The notes under the pieces: generated by a model
The model's input: the letters and a program-made list of their open reading frames with translations, nothing else
What the model was told of the DNA's origin: nothing
The model's database searches: none
Translations under genes and position numbers: made by a program
Assembly (NCBI GenBank): GCA_038828875.1
Contig: JAWBMQ010000003.1
Location: 1-64,000, forward strand
Direction of reading: 5' to 3'
Length of the DNA: 64,000 bases
Source: JAWBMQ01 sp038828875
Lineage (GTDB): Archaea; Nanobdellota; Nanobdellia; Woesearchaeales; JAWBMQ01
In this document: positions 34,843 to 42,584 of the stretch, one piece after another
Numbering within the stretch: the stretch's first letter is position 1
Layout: each line of letters starts with the position of its first letter

Positions 34843-35452
34843 AATTTTTCAAACTATAATTTTCTCTTTCTTTGTACTTGTATAAGGTTATCTTTTCAAA
34901 AGGAGTTTCTTTAAATGCTTCTGAAAAAGATCTAGTAATAAAAGAATCATAATTTTCTAATAGTGTTCTTACCTCATCTACTGGAATTTTAGTTCCTAAA
35001 GAAATCTCTTCCACACTTAAAAATTTGTCCTTGTTCTTCTTTAAGTATTCAATTATTTGTTTAGTTTTTTTCATATCAATCCATATTCCTTGATTAATTA
35101 AATTATTGAATATCTTTTTCAATTCCGGATTTTTTGTAACAAACAAAACTTTAGAATTGATTACCCTTTGCTTTTTCCCTTCAAAAGATAATTCTGAACT
35201 TACTAAAGCTAGTGATTCTAACCGATTTATTGCTTCTGAGATTGTAGATACCGAATGATTCAAATTCTCTGCAAGTTCAATTAGCTTCACATTTTTATTT
35301 TCAGATAAGTATTTCAAAATTTTTCGATAGATTGGATTTTCCCAAGCAACAGAAATATTCTTAAGCATTTCTGGAGTAATTTTTGACTTAGGAAAAAAAT
35401 CTAAAAGTTTTTCACTACCTAATTCATAATAAACGCAAAGTTCAAAATTCAT
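34820..35452 (-). CDS. Winged-helix transcriptional regulator
   Basis: 210 aa from the ATG at 35452. An ArsR-like winged helix at about residues 38-105: a first helix ENPIYRKILKYLS, then KLIELAENLNHSVSTISEAINRLESLALV as helix-turn-helix, and a beta wing. A second helical HTH-like segment follows (about 125-170, KTKQIIEYLKKNKDKFLSVEEISLGTKI). No sensor cysteines are seen. Its promoter interlocks with that of the divergent HTH-Pop5 operon, so it may regulate both. Confidence 0.7.
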   Translation of the reverse strand: MNFELCVYYELGSEKLLDFFPKSKITPEMLKNISVAWENPIYRKILKYLSENKNVKLIELAENLNHSVSTISEAINRLESLALVSSELSFEGKKQRVINSKVLFVTKNPELKKIFNNLINQGIWIDMKKTKQIIEYLKKNKDKFLSVEEISLGTKIPVDEVRTLLENYDSFITRSFSEAFKETPFEKITLYKYKERENYSLKNFRKDRDQ

Positions 35453-35459
35453 CAATATA

Positions 35460-35483
35460 TTTTTAAAATCTAAAGATTTATAA
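35460..35483. promoter_or_regulatory. Interlocked divergent promoters
   Basis: Within 36 bp between two divergent starts, TTTTTAAAA (35460-35468) is centred about 25 nt before the plus ATG at 35489. TTATAAAT on the minus strand (35476-35483) is centred about 27 nt before the minus ATG at 35452. Each box lies in the initiation zone of the other gene, so both promoters are unlikely to be occupied at once. Confidence 0.5.
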
Positions 35484-35488
35484 TTTTT

Positions 35489-36037
35489 ATGCTTGAAAAC
35501 GTAAAAAAAGACATAATTAATGTACTAAATGAAACAATAGATGCAATAAAACAAGAAAAATATTTTCTTTTAAAGGAGATTAGCGATCATACAATACACA
35601 ATTCTACAATTATTCAAGATCCAGATAGTATAAACACAGCAATCCTTGTTTATTCTCTTTATAAAATATTCAAAAATAAACAAAATGAAAGAACAATAAA
35701 AAAAATTTTAGAAGAATTGAAAGCTGCTAGAGATGCACTTATAAATGATGATTTAGCTAAATTTAATCAATCTTACAAAAACATATTTCATGCTTTTGAG
35801 TTAAATAAAGATTTGAAAGAAAACATACAATACGTTATAAATGAAGCAAAAATAAAGAAAGGAAGCAAAATTATTTACCATGGATTATCGATAAGCAGAG
35901 CCTCTGAACTTTTAGGTATTTCACAATGGGAACTTATGAAGTATTTGGGAAATGTTAATATGTTCGATAATTTTAATCAAAAAATATCACCAATTACAAG
36001 ATTGAATAATCTAAAAAAAGAAATTGAAAAAAAATGA
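35489..36037 (+). CDS. HEPN-like/HTH protein upstream of Pop5
   Basis: 182 aa. Residues 1-120 are all-helical, with a hydrophobic pattern like small helical-bundle (HEPN-type) domains, but no R-x4-6-H motif stands out. Residues 135-165 carry a helix-turn-helix (SISRASELLGISQWELMKYLG). The stop overlaps the start of the Pop5 gene (ATGA), so translation is coupled to an RNase P subunit. The role is unknown; an RNA- or DNA-binding adapter is possible. Confidence 0.55.
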   Translation: MLENVKKDIINVLNETIDAIKQEKYFLLKEISDHTIHNSTIIQDPDSINTAILVYSLYKIFKNKQNERTIKKILEELKAARDALINDDLAKFNQSYKNIFHAFELNKDLKENIQYVINEAKIKKGSKIIYHGLSISRASELLGISQWELMKYLGNVNMFDNFNQKISPITRLNNLKKEIEKK

Positions 36038-36336
36038 AACCCTTAAAACCTACATTAAGAGAGAAAAATAGATATGTTTTTTGCATTTCTACGAATAAAG
36101 AATTTAAAAAGCAAATACATGAAAAATACAAGGAACTTTATGGAAAAGTAAATTATAGCCTTGCAGGAATAAAAATTCTTGAATTTTTTGAAGAAAAAGA
36201 TCAAATAAAATGCATCATAAAAGTAAAAAGAGAACATCTTAAAGAATTGTTAGGATGCTTTATTTTTCTAAATACTCGAGCACTAATTGTTTCAGGAACA
36301 TTAAAATCTTTAAAAGAAAAAATCAACAAATTGTAA
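36034..36336 (+). CDS. rnp2: RNase P protein component 2 (Pop5)
   Basis: Protein subunit of archaeal RNase P, which trims 5' leaders of pre-tRNA. 100 aa with the family start L-K-P-T-L-R-E-K-N-R-Y, a central G-I-K-I-L-E-F and a C-terminal T-R-A-L-I-V-S-G-T-L-K. Slightly short for the family but complete. It overlaps the upstream HTH gene by 4 nt. RNase P RNA is not found in this window. Confidence 0.88.
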   Translation: MKPLKPTLREKNRYVFCISTNKEFKKQIHEKYKELYGKVNYSLAGIKILEFFEEKDQIKCIIKVKREHLKELLGCFIFLNTRALIVSGTLKSLKEKINKL

Positions 36337-36340
36337 ATTT

Positions 36341-37240
36341 TTAACTCTGATTTCTATTGATGTATTCATTCATTATTAAGATCTTTAAAAAATATATTAG
36401 TTCATCCATGGTTGATATCTTTGAAAAATATTGAACAAAAGGAGTATTTTTGAAAGATTCAAAAAGTTTATTTTTTATTTCACTAAAATTAAAATCATCA
36501 ATTAAGTTTATCAAATCATAGTATAGTTTTTCGAAAGAATTGTAAGATTTATTAGAAAATGAAATTTGAATGCTTGGATCATAGATTATCAAAAACTTTA
36601 ACATTTGTCTTAAGGTTTGTTCATCAACACCAAATTTTTTCATATAATCATGCAATTCAGCAAATTTTTCTTGGGAATATTTCAAAAAAAGCATCTCCCT
36701 TTTTGCAGTATCGCCTATTAGTTTATTTCCTTCAGGAAGATTAATTGAAGGCACTTGCTGGGTTTCTTCTGCTTTGACTTCATTTTCTTTTCCTGTTATA
36801 GAATCTTGAATAAGAATTGTTTCTTGTTTTTTAATATTTCTAAGGTTTAATGTTTTAACATTTGATTCATTTGTTAACGTTTCATTTTTCTTTACAAAAG
36901 GATTATATAGATTGGTTATTGCTTCATATAAACTTATGTATTTACTTAAATTTGCTTCTATTTTAGAAAATTTTTCTTCAATCTCTGTTTTTTTATCTTT
37001 TTCTTGCTTTAATTGCTGTTGTAATTCATCTATGTTGTTTTTTAAAGTTTTGACTTGAGTTTCTAGTTCTTTCAATTTATTGTTCAATTTATCATGAAGA
37101 AGAACAACATTTTTTATTTCATCTACCAAAACACTCATAACTCTTTCAATTTTTTCAATTCTTTTGTTATCTTCAATTACTGTTTGATCATTAACTTCAA
37201 ATTCTTCCTTATTTGCTTTTGACAGAAAATTAGAAATCAT
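36341..37240 (-). CDS. Archaellum accessory protein, FlaC/ArlC-like
   Basis: 299 aa. A long coiled coil (about residues 25-105) leads into L-S-K-Y-I-S-L-Y-E-A-I-T-N-L-Y-N-P-F (about 108-125), which is the FlaC signature. FlaC proteins form the cytoplasmic ring/switch around the archaellum motor. The C-terminal half (about 175-299) is a separate helical domain resembling FlaD/E only loosely. The gene starts 2 nt after the stop of archaellin 2, which supports an archaellum function. FlaH, FlaI and FlaJ are not in the window. Confidence 0.75.
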   Translation of the reverse strand: MISNFLSKANKEEFEVNDQTVIEDNKRIEKIERVMSVLVDEIKNVVLLHDKLNNKLKELETQVKTLKNNIDELQQQLKQEKDKKTEIEEKFSKIEANLSKYISLYEAITNLYNPFVKKNETLTNESNVKTLNLRNIKKQETILIQDSITGKENEVKAEETQQVPSINLPEGNKLIGDTAKREMLFLKYSQEKFAELHDYMKKFGVDEQTLRQMLKFLIIYDPSIQISFSNKSYNSFEKLYYDLINLIDDFNFSEIKNKLFESFKNTPFVQYFSKISTMDELIYFLKILIMNEYINRNQS

Positions 37241-37242
37241 GT

Positions 37243-38205
37243 TTATCTTGGATAAAGCAAAGTAGTTGCTTCTACTAGAACATCAGGAGTACTTAAATAT
37301 AATTCTGTTTCTTGTCCACGCTTAGGAATAAACTTAAATCCAAATTCTTCATCAGGACCAATAGGTTGAGATTCTTTCAATTTATATCTAATTACAAATA
37401 ATTCACCACTTTCAAGAATGATATCTTGATTTTTACCTAATTTTATATCAATACAATAATATCTTTCAGGAATTAGATTTTCAAAAGTACATTTTTGATG
37501 CTCAGCAGATCTTGGAAATTCACTTATTCTAGCATCAAGTCCCTTAAAGGTATTATCTTCAGTAACTGTTCCTTTTATTTGTAAAAAACCCCAAATATCT
37601 TCGCTTAATGTATCATATAACGCTAAATCTTCAATTTCTATTTGATTACCGTTAGTGAAATTATAGGAAGTTAAATCTACAGAAATTGTTCTTCTTTGAG
37701 CAGTAAGTTTCAATAAGAGTAATAAATTTCCATTCGTATCATTACTTAATCTTACTTCCTCAGGAACTCCGTCTTGATCAATATCTCCGACTTGTTTCCA
37801 ATTTTGATCATCAACAGAAAGATCAGAAATATTAAAGGATGGATTATCATAAAAACTTTCAAGAGTAATGTGTTGTGGTTTAGCAGAAATAAAAGAATTT
37901 CTTGTAAAGAAAGTATAACCCGTAGTAGCAAAATCTACAGGATAGGATCCTGCCATCAAACGAACCATAATTTCAAATTTATTAGTATTATGTGCTGTTT
38001 GATTTACTTTAGCAACAACATTAGAAACTTCTATTGCACTCAATATTCTTTGTCTTGCTTCTGCACCCACTGCAAAAGCTCTTTGCTGCAATACTCCTGC
38101 AGTTCTTAAAATGACACCTGCAGCGATAGCAGCAACAAGAATCATAGCAATGAAAACAATTAAGGTTCCTATTCCTACATCTCCTTTCTTAAGCATATAT
38201 TTCAT
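37243..38205 (-). CDS. Archaellin (flagellin) 2
   Basis: 320 aa. Class III signal peptide MKYMLKKG then DVGIGTLIVFIAMILVAAIAAG, nearly identical to the archaellin consensus, with cleavage after G8. The mature N-terminal helix continues VILRTAGVLQQRAFAV. A large beta-rich exposed domain follows, with two Cys and N-x-S/T sequons. The chosen ATG follows GGTG by 6 nt. It is paired with the FlaC-like gene downstream and is more canonical than archaellin 1 at 19648. Confidence 0.95.
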   Translation of the reverse strand: MKYMLKKGDVGIGTLIVFIAMILVAAIAAGVILRTAGVLQQRAFAVGAEARQRILSAIEVSNVVAKVNQTAHNTNKFEIMVRLMAGSYPVDFATTGYTFFTRNSFISAKPQHITLESFYDNPSFNISDLSVDDQNWKQVGDIDQDGVPEEVRLSNDTNGNLLLLLKLTAQRRTISVDLTSYNFTNGNQIEIEDLALYDTLSEDIWGFLQIKGTVTEDNTFKGLDARISEFPRSAEHQKCTFENLIPERYYCIDIKLGKNQDIILESGELFVIRYKLKESQPIGPDEEFGFKFIPKRGQETELYLSTPDVLVEATTLLYPR

Positions 38206-38446
38206 ATGATACACCTTTGATCATATATAATTGAAACTATATAATACCAACCATTTAAAATGTTTAAAAATAATTTATTTTGTAATATATAAATTTTTCT
38301 ATAATTGTGAAAATTATTACCAAAATCAAATAGATAGTAAAACAAAAGAAATATTCAAAAAATTTATAAATTGTAGTGTGTTTTAATGGAGCACTAAATA
38401 TTGAAGCTATGCTAATAATTAAGTTTAACTTTGAGGGGTTATAAAA

Positions 38447-39493
38447 ATGGTAGATGAAATATTAAAAGAAGTAATAAGATCAGTAAAAATCAAAGTTATA
38501 GGTGCTGGTGGTGGAGGAAATAATACTATTCAAAGATTAAAAGATCAAGAAATAGATAATGTTGAACTTATTGCAGCTAATACTGATGCTCAAGTTCTTC
38601 TTCATATTAATGCAAATAAAAAAATATTACTTGGAAAGGAATTGACTAGAGGACTTGGTGCAGGTGCTGATCCTACTGTAGGAGAAAAAGCTGCAGAAGA
38701 AAGTGCTCAAGAAATTAGAAAAGTATTAGAAGGTAGTGATATTGTATTCATTACATGTGGTTTAGGAGGCGGTACTGGTACTGGAAGTGCACCCGTAATT
38801 GCTAGAATTGCCAAAGAATTAGGTGCCTTAACTGTTGCAGTAGTTACATTACCATTCCAAATGGAAGGTAAAAAAAGAATGAGAAACGCATTGGACGGAT
38901 TAAAAAAATTAAAAGATAACGTAGATTCTATATTAGTTATACCTAATGATAAATTGCTTGAATTAAGTCCACAATTATCTTTAAATGCAGCATTCAAAGT
39001 TGCTGATGAAATCATAACCAATACAATAAAATATACTGTTGAACTAGTAAGTAGACCTGGATTAATTAACGTTGATTTAGCTGATATGAGAACTGTATTA
39101 AAAGAAAAAGGATATGCTATGATTGGATTTGGTGAAAGCGATTCTAAAAATAGAGCAGAAGAAGCAGTACAAAATGCATTACACAATCCTTTACTTGACA
39201 TAGACATCCAAAATGCAAAATCAGCACTTATTAATGTTGTAGGCGGAAAAGATCTTTCTCTTGGTGAAGCAGCTCAAGTAGGTAATGCAGTATCTGAATA
39301 TTTAGATGAAGATGCTACTGTAATTTGGGGAGCAATGGTCGATGAAAATTTAGAAAAAACATTAAAAGTATTAATAATTGTAGGTGGAATTCAAGAAGAT
39401 TTAATTGATAAATATGAATCTATCTATCTTCTAGGACAAAAACCAAAACCAAGAAAAAAAGATGAAGATATTGATATAGAATTTATTGATTAA
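38447..39493 (+). CDS. ftsZ: Cell division protein FtsZ
   Basis: Tubulin-like GTPase that builds the division ring. 348 aa. VIGAGGGGNNTIQRL (about residues 16-30), the tubulin signature GLGGGTGTGSAPVIA (about 104-118), the T7 loop N-V-D-L-A-D-M-R-T for catalysis, and a C-terminal domain ending in a charged tail (PKPRKKDED). GAGGGG lies 9 nt before the ATG. A TTTATAAA-like box near 38365 implies a leader of about 55 nt, unlike the many leaderless genes here. Monocistronic, with a T-rich stretch after the stop. Confidence 0.97.
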   Translation: MVDEILKEVIRSVKIKVIGAGGGGNNTIQRLKDQEIDNVELIAANTDAQVLLHINANKKILLGKELTRGLGAGADPTVGEKAAEESAQEIRKVLEGSDIVFITCGLGGGTGTGSAPVIARIAKELGALTVAVVTLPFQMEGKKRMRNALDGLKKLKDNVDSILVIPNDKLLELSPQLSLNAAFKVADEIITNTIKYTVELVSRPGLINVDLADMRTVLKEKGYAMIGFGESDSKNRAEEAVQNALHNPLLDIDIQNAKSALINVVGGKDLSLGEAAQVGNAVSEYLDEDATVIWGAMVDENLEKTLKVLIIVGGIQEDLIDKYESIYLLGQKPKPRKKDEDIDIEFID

Positions 39494-39548
39494 ATTTTTA
39501 AATTTTTATTATTTCTTTTCTTTTAGGATTAAGTAGATTTTTTATTAT

Positions 39549-39621
39549 AGCCCCGTGGTGTAGAGGCCAAGCATGGGAGGCTCTGGACCTCCAGACTCCG
39601 GTTCGAATCCGGACGGGGCTA
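39549..39621 (+). tRNA. tRNA-Gln (CUG)
   Basis: 73 nt. Acceptor AGCCCCG/CGGGGCT, anticodon stem GGAGG/CCTCC with loop CTCTGGA, anticodon CTG at 39583-39585, T loop TTCGAAT, discriminator A, no encoded CCA. It ends 6 nt before the ureohydrolase ATG. Confidence 0.95.
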
Positions 39622-39627
39622 TTGACA

Positions 39628-40434
39628 ATGAAAATCAACATATTAAAAGCTAAGGTTAGTAAAGGAGCATTAAGTAAATCATCTAATGGATTATTAAATG
39701 CTCCTGATGAAATAGAAAAAGAGATTTATGAAAACATTTTTGGTTCTATTTATTTGAAAAACCCAAGTATTTCTTTTAATTTTTATGAAGTAAATGAAAA
39801 TGATACTATTGATAAAACTTTAAATTTGGTTGAAGAAGAAATTATAAAAAAAGATATTGATGCAACAATAGGAGGAAATCACGTAATAAGCTATGCTACG
39901 ATAAAATCTTTTAAGAAAAAATATCCGCATGGAAAAGTAATTATATTTGATGCTCATCCAGACGTAGAAAGCGATTTTTTTATAAGTCATGAAGATTATT
40001 TGAGAATTTTGATTAATGAAAAAATATTAAAAAATAAGGATGTTATTTTAATTGGTTTAAGAAATGCATCAAACGATGAATTAAAATTTTTAAAAAGTAA
40101 AAAAATAAAATATTTTAGCGCAAAAGATGTATATTTCAATGAAAAAAAAGTGATAAACTTTTTGAGCAAATTAAAAGATCCTTGCTTTATTTCTATTGAT
40201 ATAGATGTCTTTGATCCTTGCTTTGCACCTGGAACAGGATACGTTGAAAATTTTGGAATTTCTCCTTTTCAATTTTTAAAAATTATAGAAAGTTTAGAAA
40301 AAATAAAAATGTTTGATATCGTTGAAATTAATAGCGAAAAAGATATTAACAAAATAACTATTAATTTAGCTTCAAGAATAATTTATGAATTATCCATAAA
40401 AATTAAAAAAAACAAAAAAGAAAATTTTAAATAA
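39628..40434 (+). CDS. Ureohydrolase (arginase/agmatinase family)
   Basis: 268 aa. Binuclear manganese site motifs in order: GGNH (usually GGDH), DAHPD, and SIDIDVFDPCFAPGTGY, plus a late E in F-D-I-V-E-I-N. The His and Asp ligands are intact; the Asp-to-Asn change precedes the His ligand. Family members hydrolyse arginine, agmatine or formiminoglutamate, and substrate specificity cannot be fixed here. In archaea, agmatinase for polyamine synthesis is the commonest role. The gene begins 6 nt after tRNA-Gln, so it may share its transcript. Confidence 0.85.
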   Translation: MKINILKAKVSKGALSKSSNGLLNAPDEIEKEIYENIFGSIYLKNPSISFNFYEVNENDTIDKTLNLVEEEIIKKDIDATIGGNHVISYATIKSFKKKYPHGKVIIFDAHPDVESDFFISHEDYLRILINEKILKNKDVILIGLRNASNDELKFLKSKKIKYFSAKDVYFNEKKVINFLSKLKDPCFISIDIDVFDPCFAPGTGYVENFGISPFQFLKIIESLEKIKMFDIVEINSEKDINKITINLASRIIYELSIKIKKNKKENFK

Positions 40435-40458
40435 AAGTTAAAATTTTTTAGTTTAATT

Positions 40459-40531
40459 GCGCGGGTGGCCCAGCGGCAACGGCGGTCGGCTGCAGACCGA
40501 TTTACCGGGGGTTCGAGTCCCCCTCCGCGCT
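40459..40531 (+). tRNA. tRNA-Cys (GCA)
   Basis: 73 nt. Acceptor GCGCGGG/TCCGCGC, anticodon stem GTCGG/CCGAT, loop CTGCAGA with anticodon GCA at 40492-40494, T arm GGGGGTTCGAGTCCCCC. The discriminator U is typical of tRNA-Cys. Confidence 0.95.
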
Positions 40532-40595
40532 AATTTTGCTTTCTTACAAAAATAACCTAAAATTTTAAATATAAGTTATTATCTCAATGCTTCAG

Positions 40596-40694
40596 GGGTC
40601 CGTAGCTTAGTGGTAGAGCGTCGGCCTTATAAGGCCACTCTACATTCACGCCTAAGACAGCCGAAGGTCAGGGGTTCGATCCCCCTCGGACCCA
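40596..40694 (+). tRNA. tRNA-Ile (UAU), intron-containing
   Basis: 99 nt including a 27-nt intron at 40632-40658, between positions 37 and 38. Acceptor GGGTCCG/CGGACCC, D arm GCTTAGTGGTAGAGC, spliced anticodon stem TCGGC/GCCGA, loop CTTATAA with anticodon TAT at 40628-40630. T arm GGGGTTCGATCCCC, discriminator A. The precursor forms a canonical bulge-helix-bulge: CTTA pairs with TAAG (4 bp), flanked by 3-nt bulges TAA and ACA, and GGC/GCC closes the intron helix. The loop equals that of tRNA-Ile(GAU) apart from the first anticodon base, so it reads AUA without a modified CAU anticodon. Confidence 0.9.
40632..40658 (+). other. Archaeal tRNA intron (37/38 position)
   Basis: 27 nt starting AGGCC and ending AAGAC. 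The 5' bulge TA|A and the 3' bulge AC|A are cut sites of a standard hBHBh' motif. A one-base shift gives the same mature tRNA because intron and exon 2 both begin with A. Confidence 0.85.
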
Positions 40695-40727
40695 CTTTTA
40701 CTCATTTTTAATGATGAGGGGAAATCT

Positions 40728-42458
40728 ATGGAAAAAAATAAAAAAATAAGTTTAAAAAATAGAAAAAAAATTGTTTCTAGGTATGGAAAAGCACATCATA
40801 AAGAAGTAAAAAGTAAAAAAGAACCTAAATTTTCAATAAAAACAAACAACATATTAATTATTTCAATAATATTGGGTGCTGTTTTTTTGATTGTTGCTTT
40901 GATTTTTTTACTTCCTAATATAAATTCAAAATTAAATAATCAGCCCGCAAAAACAGATTCTTCAGTAAATGAATTAAAATCAGATAAATTGTTCATTTAT
41001 GTTTTTGGTGATTTTGAATGTCCATATACTAAAAGAATAGCAGATACTTATGAAAAAATTTTGAATGAATACAAAGATAGGGTCCAAATTTTTTACAAAC
41101 ATTTGCCTTTATCTTTTCATCCAAATGCAATGAATGCAGCAATTGCAGCTGAATGCGCTAAAAAGATAGATAAGGAAAAATATGACCAATACAATATAAA
41201 GCTGTTAAGAGAAAATGCTTTGAATAGAGAAACTTATGTAAAAATTGCTAGAGAATTAAGCATTAATGAAGCAGAATTTACAAAATGCATAGACAGTTCT
41301 GAAACAAAAGCTATTGTTGAAAAAGATGTTGAATTAGCATCTAGCTTAGGAATTTCTGGAACACCTACTTGGATTATTGGAGAAAACATCATTCCTGGAG
41401 CTGTGCCTTATGACAGCTTGAAAAATGTTGTTGATGATACTTTAAAGCAATTTAATGGAACAAATGTAGACATAACTAATAATGAAAAAGTTAAAGGAAT
41501 TATATTGTATGCACAAGATTGTGAAGAATGTCAAAATGATATGTTGATTCCTTCAATTAAGCAAGGATTTAGCTTTGCTGAATTTGAAGTTTATGAAATT
41601 AACGATGCTAAAGCAAAAGAGATTATAAAACAACTAAAACTTGAGTTTGTTCCTGTTATTTTAGTAAGCACTAAAGTAGAAAATTCATTTTTTTGGAAAT
41701 CTAATAAAGACCAAATGAGCATGTATTTTGAAAAAATTGGAGAATGGTATAGATTTAAATTTGAAAATACTGGATTAGAAGTATATTATCTAGATGAAAA
41801 GAAAAGAATTCAACTTGAAGAAGAGAAGAAAGCATTGTTCAACTTAGATCCTAATAAACCACAAATTGATTTCTTTATTATGAGTTTCTGCCCATACGGA
41901 AATCAAGCAGAAGAAGCAATTGCAGAAGCCTATTTAGCATTGAAAGATTATGCAAAGTTTATTCCTCATTACATTTACTATCCTCAACCATCAGGAACAA
42001 ATGATAGATGCTTATTAGATTCAGAAAAGAACATTTATTACTGCGCATTACATGGAATCAAAGAATTAGAGCAAGATGTAAGAGAACTTTGTGTTTACAA
42101 CATCTACAAAGAAGAAAAATATTTTGAATTTGTAAAAACAATAAATAAAGATTGTTCTATAAGCAACATTGATAGCTGTTGGAAAACAGTTGCTGATAAA
42201 TTAAAATTAGATACTTCAAAGATAGAGGATTGTTACAATCAAAACAAGCTAAACTACGTAAGAGCTCAGGTAGAGAAAACTGAAAAACTTCAAGTCTCTG
42301 GAAGTCCAACTGTATTTGTAAATGGTAAAAAATACAATGGAGCAAGAACTCCAGAAGCATATAAGCAAGCACTTTGCAACGAAATGAAAGATAAACCAAG
42401 TGCCTGTAATATACAATTATCAGGAACTCAACAACAAGTAACAGGATCTTGCGGATAA
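40728..42458 (+). CDS. Membrane-anchored triple-thioredoxin-fold (DsbA/GILT-like) protein
   Basis: 576 aa. A basic N-terminus, one TM helix (about 41-63), then three thioredoxin-like domains outside the cell. Domain 1 (about 88-240) is DsbA-like with C98-P-Y-T, so the second active-site Cys is lost, but it keeps the cis-Pro S-G-T-P-T. Domain 2 (about 258-360) has an intact C265-E-E-C268. Domain 3 (about 375-560) is GILT/DsbA-like with C388-P-Y-G, another cis-Pro S-G-S-P-T, and about ten further Cys. It probably handles disulfides in secreted proteins. GAGGGGA precedes the ATG. No VKOR or DsbB partner is adjacent. Confidence 0.82.
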   Translation: MEKNKKISLKNRKKIVSRYGKAHHKEVKSKKEPKFSIKTNNILIISIILGAVFLIVALIFLLPNINSKLNNQPAKTDSSVNELKSDKLFIYVFGDFECPYTKRIADTYEKILNEYKDRVQIFYKHLPLSFHPNAMNAAIAAECAKKIDKEKYDQYNIKLLRENALNRETYVKIARELSINEAEFTKCIDSSETKAIVEKDVELASSLGISGTPTWIIGENIIPGAVPYDSLKNVVDDTLKQFNGTNVDITNNEKVKGIILYAQDCEECQNDMLIPSIKQGFSFAEFEVYEINDAKAKEIIKQLKLEFVPVILVSTKVENSFFWKSNKDQMSMYFEKIGEWYRFKFENTGLEVYYLDEKKRIQLEEEKKALFNLDPNKPQIDFFIMSFCPYGNQAEEAIAEAYLALKDYAKFIPHYIYYPQPSGTNDRCLLDSEKNIYYCALHGIKELEQDVRELCVYNIYKEEKYFEFVKTINKDCSISNIDSCWKTVADKLKLDTSKIEDCYNQNKLNYVRAQVEKTEKLQVSGSPTVFVNGKKYNGARTPEAYKQALCNEMKDKPSACNIQLSGTQQQVTGSCG

Positions 42459-42469
42459 AACTTTTAAAA

Positions 42470-42490
42470 TTTTTATCTTTTTTTCTTTTT
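42470..42490 (+). terminator. T-rich terminator after the triple-thioredoxin gene
   Basis: A stretch of 21 nt almost entirely T, starting 12 nt after the stop codon. Confidence 0.45.
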
Positions 42491-42584
42491 AAAATCTAAT
42501 TACTAAAAAGTTCATAAAAATAGCAAAATTTAAAAATAATGAAGGTTATTTTCTTAGTACTGTGTAGTCATAGGGGGTTTAACA

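Noticed and set aside
38215..38446. A riboswitch or small RNA in the ftsZ leader
   Set aside because: No stable hairpin or known motif was found; only a TATA-like box and GAGGGG are supported.
40596..40694. Reading the interrupted tRNA as a pseudogene
   Set aside because: Removing the 27-nt insert gives a complete cloverleaf, and the insert forms a textbook bulge-helix-bulge.
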